From an uncultured Gemella sp. (lineage in GTDB: Bacteria; Bacillota; Bacilli; Staphylococcales; Gemellaceae), in the NCBI GenBank assembly GCA_938038035.1, contig CALHQV010000045.1, positions 1-6,299 of the forward strand: 6,299 nucleotides of DNA, in the 5' to 3' direction. Of this stretch, positions 1-4,552 are shown in pieces; the stretch's first letter is position 1; each line of letters opens with the position of its first letter. The notes beneath the pieces were generated by a model. That model was not told the DNA's origin. It was given only the letters and a program-made list of their open reading frames with translations, and searched no databases. The position numbers were made by a program, and so were the translations under genes.

Positions 1-237
1 ATATGTCAACATTTTTTAAAAATTTTTTTGAATTTTAATATATCCTACAATTCGCACAAATAATGGGTTTTTAGAACATACTAACCAATAGTTATGATTA
101 ACTATTTTTAATTTTAGTGTTATTTTGAGCATTTTGTTATGGCTTACCTTAAGTTAAAATACAAAAGAACATCCATATATAAAAGCATAATTTGTAAAAT
201 ATACATTCTTTATTATGATAACTTTTATTTCAAAACC
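1..237. other. AT-rich stretch without a convincing gene
   Basis: All reading frames are broken often and I see no Shine-Dalgarno plus start combination that opens a plausible protein. The stretch holds an AT-rich inverted repeat at 87-106, one copy of a TATGATAACT direct repeat at 214-223, and a TTGACA on the minus strand at the extreme left edge (4-9). That TTGACA could be the -35 box of a promoter reading out of the window, but its -10 would lie outside. Parts of this stretch may be decayed flank of the mobile element remnant to its right. Confidence 0.5.
87..112 (+). terminator. weak AT-rich hairpin with T-run, possible terminator
   Basis: AATAGTTA (87-94) and TAACTATT (99-106) are perfect complements around a TGAT loop, and T-rich sequence (105-109, then AATTTT) follows on the plus strand. 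The stem is almost all A/T, so it would be a poor intrinsic terminator. No gene ending just upstream on the plus strand is visible inside the window. It may be only a chance AT palindrome. Confidence 0.25.
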
Positions 238-485
238 TCAAATAATCTTTGTTGAAGATAAAAAACTCTTGATTTCAATAAATTTGAAGTGCAGAACAAT
301 ATCATCCTCCAAATGAATGTATTCATTCACTTTTATCATTTTTGTATGATAACTACATAATATGCAAGACCTCACAATTGAATAGATTAGAGAAATATTA
401 GCATTTTTGAGAGTATTTCCACCTAAAAAGTTCTATTATTGGTTAAAATTCTTGAAAAATAAACTCTTATCTTATTTTCGAGAGC
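238..485 (-). pseudogene. frameshifted transposase C-terminal remnant, IS66-like (tentative)
   Basis: The minus strand reads ALENKIRVYFSRILTNNRTF, then hits a stop. If one T were restored in the T-run at 425-429, the frame would continue as LGGNTLKNANISLIYSIVRS and run open to a TGA at 238-240. The order of elements (ENxIR, an N/R/K-rich turn, F-L-x-G, a KNA-type helix, YSIVRSC) resembles the C-terminal end of IS66-family TnpC transposases. There the E belongs to the DDE catalytic triad and is followed by IRP...RKN.LF.G...YS...TC. The match fades after about residue 45, and the usual proline-containing segment after the cysteine is not recognisable. There is no start codon with a Shine-Dalgarno site, so it is not expressed as a protein. 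Its left end in transcription order coincides with the point where the AlkD homology stops, which suggests a mobile element once broke that gene. The family assignment comes from pattern memory only. Confidence 0.35.
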
Positions 486-790
486 TTTATAACTAATTTT
501 TTTAATTTTTCAAAATCAGTAATTTCTAAAAATTTCTGCATACCTTTTAGGTAATGAGCGGAAACGTATTGACATTCCCTTTTTTCATGTTGCCAACAAT
601 ACTCAACAAAATCCCAATCTATTTTTTTTTCTTTTTTTGCTTCTTTAAAATATGGTTTACAAATTTCATCTCGAATAGGAGCTTGAATACCAAAAAAAGG
701 AAATTTATTTTTCATATACCTAGACATATCGAGAGCACGCGCAGTATCTGCACGTGCCTCTAGTTCTTTTATTATATTAAACAAATCCAT
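467..790 (-). pseudogene. truncated AlkD-type DNA alkylation repair protein
   Basis: This 107-residue frame resembles the N-terminal half of AlkD-family DNA glycosylases (HEAT-like repeat proteins that excise alkylated bases, normally about 210-235 residues). Recognisable parts are RYMKNKFPFFGIQAPIRDEI (residues 24-43) and the W-x(4)-REC-QYV stretch around residues 66-76. Homology ends near KKLVI (97-101), just before the expected TKSWWDTVD-type motif. The catalytic Trp/Asp residues known from Bacillus cereus AlkD are therefore missing and the product cannot be an active glycosylase of this type. Downstream frames show no AlkD C-terminus, so a deletion or insertion is more likely than a simple frameshift. 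The start is an ATG only 2 nt after the pyrG stop, with no good Shine-Dalgarno site, so any translation would depend on coupling to pyrG. No terminator is evident after it. Confidence 0.72.
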
Positions 791-792
791 AA

Positions 793-2394
793 TTAGCGTT
801 TATTCTCTAAACTTGCTTTAATGAATCCAGCGAATAATGGGTGTGCTTTTTCTGGACGTGATTTAAACTCTGGATGGAATTGACCAGCTACAAACCATGG
901 GTGTTCAGGAATTTCTACGATTTCAACTAATTTACCATCTGGACTAACTCCTGATAATACCATTCCTTTTTGAGTTAAACGATCACGATAGAAGTTATTG
1001 AATTCATATCTGTGACGGTGACGCTCAGTAATATTGATTTCTCCATATTCTTTATGAGCTACAGATCCTTCTACTAATGTACATGGATAACTTCCTAAAC
1101 GTAAAGTTCCTCCCATTTCAACAACATTTTCTTGATCCGCTAATAAGTTAATAATTGGGTATGGTGTGTTTGGATCTAATTCTGATGAGTGTGCTCCAGT
1201 TAAACCACATACATTACGAGCAAACTCAACAGCAGCAAGTTGCATACCTAAACAAATACCGAAGAATGGTACTTTATTTTCACGTGCGTATTTAATAGTA
1301 GTAATTTTACCTTCAACTCCACGATCACCAAATCCACCTGGTACAAGGATTCCGTCTGCATCTTTAAGATACTCATGAACATTTTCTTCTGTAATATCTT
1401 CAGATTGAATCCAATCAATTTTCACTTTAGCATTGTGTTTATATCCTGCATGTTTTAAAGACTCTACAACAGAGATATAAGCATCGTGAAGTTCTATATA
1501 TTTACCAACTAATGCGATCCTTACATTCTCTTTTAAGTTATCTACTCTATCCACTAATGATAACCATTCAGTCATATCAGCTTCAGGCGCAGTTAAACCA
1601 AAATGATTTAACACGATATCATCAATTTTTTGTTCTTTAAGATTTACTGGTAATTGATATAAATTGCTTACGTCACGACTTTCAATAACATTTTGTTTTG
1701 GAATGTCACAGAATAATGAAATTTTCGCACGTAATTCATCGTTTAAAGCAAGCTCATTTCTAACTACGATAATATCTGGTTGAATACCTAAACCACGTAA
1801 TTCTTTAACAGATTGTTGTGTTGGCTTAGTTTTCATTTCTCCTGCAGCTTTAATGTACGGTAATAATGTACAGTGAATAAAGCATACATTTTCACGTCCT
1901 AAATCGCTACGGATTTGACGGATTGCTTCTAAGAATGGTAAAGATTCGATATCTCCTGTTGTTCCACCAATTTCTGTAATAACAACATCAGCATCACTAG
2001 ATTCTCCTGCTAATAATACTCGTGATTTGATTTCATTTGTTACGTGAGGAATTACTTGAACTGTTCCTCCTAAATAATCTCCACGACGTTCTTTTTCAAT
2101 AATTGAAGAATAAACACGTCCTGCAGTTACGTTAGAATATTGTCCTAAGTTAACATCGATAAATCTTTCATAGTGACCTAAGTCTAAGTCAGTCTCAGCT
2201 CCGTCTTCTGTAACGAAAACTTCTCCGTGTTGATATGGGCTCATTGTTCCAGGGTCAACGTTTAAATATGGATCAAATTTTTGCAATGTTACTTTTAATC
2301 CTCTATTTTTTAATACACGACCTACTGATGCCGCTACAATACCTTTTCCTAATGATGATACTACTCCACCTGTTACAAAAATATACTTTGTCAT
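793..2394 (-). CDS. pyrG: CTP synthase (glutamine-hydrolysing)
   Basis: The gene encodes cytosolic CTP synthase, which aminates UTP to CTP using ATP and ammonia from glutamine. At 533 residues it is full length. The N-terminal amidoligase domain (about 1-270) shows the P-loop SSLGKGI (13-19), the QKFDPYLNVDPGTMSP block (38-53) and EIGGTTGDIES (141-151). The C-terminal class I glutamine amidotransferase domain carries the oxyanion strand PGGFGDRG (352-359), the nucleophile Cys381 in GICLGMQ, and His507 and Glu509 in FHPEF, so the catalytic triad is complete. The ATG start is supported by AAGGAG (2401-2406 on the plus strand) six bases upstream. It is transcribed from its own promoter through an 85-nt attenuator leader, as is typical for Firmicute pyrG. 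A broken alkD fragment follows after 2 nt. Codons are regular and no residue looks anomalous. Confidence 0.98.
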   Translation of the reverse strand: MTKYIFVTGGVVSSLGKGIVAASVGRVLKNRGLKVTLQKFDPYLNVDPGTMSPYQHGEVFVTEDGAETDLDLGHYERFIDVNLGQYSNVTAGRVYSSIIEKERRGDYLGGTVQVIPHVTNEIKSRVLLAGESSDADVVITEIGGTTGDIESLPFLEAIRQIRSDLGRENVCFIHCTLLPYIKAAGEMKTKPTQQSVKELRGLGIQPDIIVVRNELALNDELRAKISLFCDIPKQNVIESRDVSNLYQLPVNLKEQKIDDIVLNHFGLTAPEADMTEWLSLVDRVDNLKENVRIALVGKYIELHDAYISVVESLKHAGYKHNAKVKIDWIQSEDITEENVHEYLKDADGILVPGGFGDRGVEGKITTIKYARENKVPFFGICLGMQLAAVEFARNVCGLTGAHSSELDPNTPYPIINLLADQENVVEMGGTLRLGSYPCTLVEGSVAHKEYGEINITERHRHRYEFNNFYRDRLTQKGMVLSGVSPDGKLVEIVEIPEHPWFVAGQFHPEFKSRPEKAHPLFAGFIKASLENKR

Positions 2395-2479
2395 TGTGTT
2401 CTCCTTCTATTAAAAATAATAAACCCCCTACGAAATTATCGCAGGGGGTGGTTTCTTAAATCACTCTTTAAGAGTGCCC
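2395..2479 (-). promoter_or_regulatory. pyrG CTP-responsive attenuator leader (reiterative G type)
   Basis: Read on the minus strand, the predicted transcript starts GGGCACTC at 2479, exactly 7 nt after the -10 box. A 6-bp hairpin follows at once (CACTCT/AGAGTG, plus-strand 2462-2467 and 2471-2476), then ACCACCCCCT and a terminator. For Bacillus subtilis and Lactococcus lactis pyrG it is established that, when CTP is scarce, polymerase stalls before C at +4 and adds extra G residues. The resulting poly-G 5' end pairs with the C-rich side of the terminator and prevents termination. The elements are all here: GGG, then C at +4, and a C-rich 5' terminator arm. The mechanism in this organism is inferred from that match. 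Confidence 0.85.
2411..2449 (-). terminator. pyrG leader terminator hairpin
   Basis: On the minus strand ACCCCCT pairs perfectly with AGGGGGT (plus-strand 2443-2449 and 2423-2429). After one mismatch, 3 more base pairs close an AT-rich loop. The hairpin is followed by TTATTATTTTTA, an interrupted U-tract, 20-30 nt before the pyrG start. The 5' arm is the C-run that a G-extended transcript end could capture. No other terminator lies between the signal peptidase gene and pyrG, so this hairpin probably also ends read-through from lepB. Confidence 0.8.
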
Positions 2480-2486
2480 GTATATT

Positions 2487-2515
2487 ATTCTAGCATAACG
2501 CTAAATTTTTAGCAA
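2487..2515 (-). promoter_or_regulatory. pyrG promoter (sigma-A type, extended -10)
   Basis: On the minus strand, TTGCTA (plus-strand 2510-2515) and TAGAAT (2487-2492) are separated by exactly 17 nt. A TG dinucleotide one base before the -10 makes it an extended -10 promoter. The predicted start is the first G of GGGC at 2479. That position fits the reiterative-transcription model, which needs initiation exactly on the G-run. Confidence 0.82.
2500..2513. repeat. palindrome overlapping the pyrG -35 region
   Basis: GCTAAA (2500-2505) and TTTAGC (2508-2513) form a perfect 6-bp inverted repeat around TT. It covers most of the -35 box and the upstream half of the spacer of the pyrG promoter. There is no T-run behind it on either strand, so it is not a terminator. 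It could be an operator, or it could be chance in AT-rich DNA. Confidence 0.35.
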
Positions 2516-2556
2516 CTAAAATAATTCGATATATTAAATTTTTCTTTTAGTATTTA

Positions 2557-3108
2557 TTAAAAGAATTTGAATGAACTAAATGGATAGTATCTTAAGCTTA
2601 CTTTTCCAATCATTGCTTCTTTTTTTACAAACCCAAATACACGACTATCTGTACTGTGTTGTCTGTTATCTCCTAATACGAAGTATGTTCCTTCTGGCAC
2701 AGTTTTAGATTTTGTACTACTTAAAAATTCAATATTAAAATCAGGTGTAAATGGTGCAGTTCCAGAAGCATTAGCCTCTTTAATTTTTTGAGCTAAGTAT
2801 GGCTCTTCAACTTTCTGACCATTCACATATAGTACATCATTTCTATACTCTATAGTGTCTCCAGGAACTCCGATTATACGTTTAATATAGTCATCAGTTT
2901 CATTTGCATGGAATACAACTTCATCTCCACGCTCAAAATTTTTGCTGAATTTATTAACAAAAACTTTATCGTTATCAGCAAAAGTATAATCCATCGAATG
3001 TCCTTTTACTGTAAAAGGTGCGATAAGATATGTGCTTATAAGCAGATAAATAGCAATAGAAACTACTACAACTACTATCCACTCCATAATTTCTCTTAAA
3101 ATTTTCAC
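2557..3108 (-). CDS. lepB: type I signal peptidase
   Basis: This is a membrane-anchored serine protease that removes signal peptides from secreted proteins. Its 183 residues match the small single-anchor signal peptidases of Gram-positive bacteria (SipS/SPase I family). One hydrophobic N-terminal segment (about 10-31) precedes the catalytic domain. The nucleophile is Ser38 in GHSMDYTF and the general base Lys76 in YIKRIIGVPGD. The conserved GDNR box is at 146-149, with HSTDSR at 151-156. The family usually has SMxPTL at the active site; here the Pro position is Tyr (SMDYTF). The start is GTG, preceded by AGAGGG at 8 nt spacing. An internal ATG at codon 8 has a poorer ribosome site and would trim the cytoplasmic end. 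A promoter lies just upstream and no dedicated terminator is seen downstream. The gene symbol is generic, as Firmicutes often carry several paralogues. Confidence 0.95.
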   Translation of the reverse strand: MKILREIMEWIVVVVVSIAIYLLISTYLIAPFTVKGHSMDYTFADNDKVFVNKFSKNFERGDEVVFHANETDDYIKRIIGVPGDTIEYRNDVLYVNGQKVEEPYLAQKIKEANASGTAPFTPDFNIEFLSSTKSKTVPEGTYFVLGDNRQHSTDSRVFGFVKKEAMIGKVSLRYYPFSSFKFF

Positions 3109-3144
3109 TGGTATATCCCTCTTTTGTTTTATTTATGATTAATA

Positions 3145-3173
3145 ATTCTACCATATATTAATAGAAAAATCAA
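3145..3173 (-). promoter_or_regulatory. lepB promoter (extended -10)
   Basis: On the minus strand TTGATT (plus-strand 3168-3173) and TAGAAT (3145-3150) are 17 nt apart. TGG precedes the -10, giving an extended -10 promoter. The predicted start is near 3137, leaving a short untranslated leader of about 30 nt before the GTG codon. Confidence 0.75.
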
Positions 3174-3246
3174 AAATAATTTCCTTATTAACATAATAGA
3201 ATTGTAGATTTCACATCAACTCAAATATTTTTATCAGTACGTTTTC

Positions 3247-3285
3247 AAATGAAAATGAAAATATTTATGTAATTCATTTTCATTT
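3247..3285. repeat. perfect 13-bp inverted repeat between divergent promoters
   Basis: AAATGAAAATGAA (3247-3259) and TTCATTTTCATTT (3273-3285) are exact reverse complements separated by 13 nt. Each arm itself contains a short tandem motif (ATGAA/AATGAA). The repeat lies between the minus-strand lepB promoter and the plus-strand thi promoter. The plus strand after it is T-rich but interrupted (ATTATTTATTTTC), so a weak terminator is possible. No transcript is known to end here, so a regulator binding site is the alternative. Confidence 0.5.
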
Positions 3286-3341
3286 ATTATTTATTTTCTT
3301 TAATTTTTTCATGAAAATTGTTATTTCTGTAAGCACTTTTA

Positions 3342-3369
3342 TTGTATTTTTTCATACGTGTGATATAAT
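3342..3369 (+). promoter_or_regulatory. thi operon promoter (extended -10)
   Basis: TTGTAT (3342-3347) and a perfect TATAAT (3364-3369) are 16 nt apart. TG at 3361-3362 gives an extended -10. Transcription should begin near 3376-3377, only one or two bases before the first paired bases of the TPP aptamer. The leader RNA therefore has almost no single-stranded 5' end. Confidence 0.8.
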
Positions 3370-3377
3370 TATTTATA

Positions 3378-3452
3378 CGGGAGTCTGTGAACAGTCTGAG
3401 AGGGAATATAAATATTTCGACCGCGCCTGATCTAGATAATGCTAGCGTAGGC
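3378..3452 (+). ncRNA. TPP riboswitch aptamer (THI element)
   Basis: Signature blocks of the thiamine pyrophosphate riboswitch are present in order. CTGAGA (3396-3401) is the pyrimidine-binding J3/2 segment. CCTGAT (3426-3431) and AATGCTAGCGTAGG (3438-3451) form the P4/P5 pyrophosphate-binding arm. Helices that can be drawn are P2 CGG 3378-3380 with CCG 3421-3423, P3 CTG 3385-3387 with CAG 3392-3394 and optional P3a GGAATA 3403-3408 with TATTTC 3413-3418. P4 is GCCT 3425-3428 with AGGC 3449-3452, and P5 is CTAG 3432-3435 with CTAG 3442-3445. I find no complement for a normal P1 helix. TPP binding is expected to switch off the transporter operon that follows. Confidence 0.95.
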
Positions 3453-3475
3453 TCTACTTGGCTTAAAGACAAACT

Positions 3476-3510
3476 TAGACCCCCCTTATATTGTAAGGAG
3501 GTTTTTTATT
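3476..3510 (+). promoter_or_regulatory. riboswitch expression platform: terminator hairpin that buries the ribosome site
   Basis: CCCCCTTA (3481-3488) pairs with TAAGGAGG (3494-3501) around a 5-nt loop, with one C-A mismatch (3483/3499), and six Ts follow at once (3502-3507). That is an intrinsic terminator. Its 3' arm is also the Shine-Dalgarno sequence AAGGAGG of the first gene, 9 nt before the TTG start. Hairpin formation would therefore block both transcription and translation. The mismatch leaves the Shine-Dalgarno sequence unaltered. A competing pairing is GGGAGTCTG (3379-3387) with TAGACCCCC (3476-3484): eight pairs including one G-U, with one A-C mismatch. It would open the hairpin when the aptamer is unfolded. 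Confidence 0.82.
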
Positions 3511-3795
3511 TTGATAAATTGCAGTATTGCATTACAAATTCTTCCTCTTGATAATCATAATGGAAGACTAAAGATAATAGATAGAGTTATCTATTATCTA
3601 CAAAATAAGCATTCAAATGTAATTGTTACTCCATTCGAAACAGTAATTGAAGGTGAATTCAACGAACTTATGGATACTCTCAGAGAATGCTTTGTCCTAG
3701 CGGGTGAGGACAGTAAAAATATTTTTGAAAATGTGAAAATTAACTATGGAGATGTTTTAACTATAAATGAAAAAATTGACAAATTTAATCAATAA
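3511..3795 (+). CDS. thiamine-binding family small protein (MTH1187/YkoF-like)
   Basis: This 94-residue cytoplasmic-looking protein has no signal peptide or membrane segment. It opens MINCSIALQILPL and carries TVIEGEF at 44-50, followed by a helical stretch. That pattern is typical of the MTH1187/thiamine-binding family (Pfam Thiamine_BP, formerly DUF77), ferredoxin-like folds related to one half of Bacillus YkoF. Members bind thiamine or its pyrimidine and often sit beside thiamine-precursor transporters. The start is TTG, chosen because it has AAGGAGG 9 nt upstream and because the family begins at this residue; there is no in-frame ATG nearby. It is the first gene after the TPP riboswitch and overlaps the permease gene by 29 nt. 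A role in holding or handing on the imported pyrimidine is plausible but inferred. Confidence 0.85.
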   Translation: MINCSIALQILPLDNHNGRLKIIDRVIYYLQNKHSNVIVTPFETVIEGEFNELMDTLRECFVLAGEDSKNIFENVKINYGDVLTINEKIDKFNQ

Positions 3796-4552
3796 ATATG
3801 CAGCAACTATTTCTATGTTGTGCTTAGTGATTATTTGGCAAGGAGCTGGTAATCTCGGTTTACTTCCAAAATATATCATACCTACACCTGTTGAAATAGT
3901 TAAAGCTTTTATAAAAAACTACGAACTATTAATATTTCACAGCAAAATCACCCTACTCGAAGCTATAATAGGTCTATTTCTAGGGATAGTCATTGCATGG
4001 CTTCTAGCTTTAATTATGGATAGTATACCAATATTTAACAAGTCTATTTATCCACTTCTTGTACTAACTCAAACTATACCAACTATTGCAATTGCACCTA
4101 TACTTGTGCTTTGGTTGGGTTATGGGCTTACACCAAAAATCGTATTAATTGTTTTAACAACGACTTTCCCAATTGTTGTAAGTATTCTAGATGGATTTAG
4201 AAACTGTGATAAAGATATGATTACTTTATTACAATTAATGAATGCCAGTAAATTACAAATACTTTGGCATGTGAAAATTCCAACAAGTCTTAGCTATTTC
4301 TATGCTGGACTTAGAGTTAGTGTATCTTATGCCTTTATAGCAGCAGTGGTTGCTGAATGGCTAGGTGGCTTTGAAGGACTTGGAGTTTACATGATTAAAG
4401 CGAAAAAATTATTTGAATACGATACTATGTTTGCAATCATAATACTAGTATCAGTTATTAGTTTACTAAGTATCGAACTTGTTAAACTAAGTGAGAAAAA
4501 ATTTATTAAATGGAAATACATAGGAGAAAATCATGAAAAAGATATTAACTAG
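3767..4552 (+). CDS. thiX: ABC transporter permease for thiamine precursor
   Basis: This 261-residue integral membrane subunit belongs to the BPD-type (SsuC/ThiX-like) permeases, whose usual length is about 250-270. About six hydrophobic helices are visible, near residues 13-31, 63-85, 94-118, 124-144, 178-200 and 220-240. The EAA-type cytoplasmic loop that contacts the ATPase is at about 158-176 (MNASKLQILWHVKIP). The motif LPKYIIPTPVEI (33-44) after the first helix is common in this subfamily. The ATG at 3767 lies inside the preceding gene. Its only Shine-Dalgarno-like element, GGAG at 3748-3751, is 15 nt away, so translational coupling is likely. The 3' end overlaps thiY by 20 nt. The name rests on operon context (TPP riboswitch plus ThiY-type lipoprotein), because permeases of this class transport many substrates. 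Confidence 0.88.
   Translation: MKKLTNLINKYAATISMLCLVIIWQGAGNLGLLPKYIIPTPVEIVKAFIKNYELLIFHSKITLLEAIIGLFLGIVIAWLLALIMDSIPIFNKSIYPLLVLTQTIPTIAIAPILVLWLGYGLTPKIVLIVLTTTFPIVVSILDGFRNCDKDMITLLQLMNASKLQILWHVKIPTSLSYFYAGLRVSVSYAFIAAVVAEWLGGFEGLGVYMIKAKKLFEYDTMFAIIILVSVISLLSIELVKLSEKKFIKWKYIGENHEKDIN

Noticed and set aside
4..9. TTGACA on the minus strand as a promoter
   Set aside because: Only a -35 hexamer is inside the window; without the -10 it cannot be supported as a feature.
238..339. 33-codon ATG frame on the minus strand as a stand-alone small protein
   Set aside because: It has no Shine-Dalgarno site and is open far upstream of the ATG, so it is better explained as the end of a longer decayed frame.
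554..763. Plus-strand open frame of 69 codons
   Set aside because: It is the antisense shadow of the alkD fragment; its Phe-rich text comes from the Lys codons opposite and there is no Shine-Dalgarno site.
1166..1378. Plus-strand open frame inside pyrG
   Set aside because: Antisense shadow of the glutamine amidotransferase domain of a clearly real gene.
2235..2459. Plus-strand open frame over the pyrG start and leader
   Set aside because: It is antisense to the conserved P-loop region and to the attenuator hairpin, and has no ribosome site.
2908..3099. Plus-strand open frame inside lepB
   Set aside because: Shadow of the signal peptidase N-terminus; no independent support.
3447..3457. GTAG/CTAC mini-hairpin after P4 as the riboswitch switching helix
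   Set aside because: Only 4 bp with a 3-nt loop; the 3379-3387/3476-3484 pairing is longer and directly targets the terminator C-run.
3287..3472. 61-codon minus-strand open frame
   Set aside because: It runs antisense through the thi promoter and TPP riboswitch, whose conserved bases explain the sequence; it has no recognisable domain.
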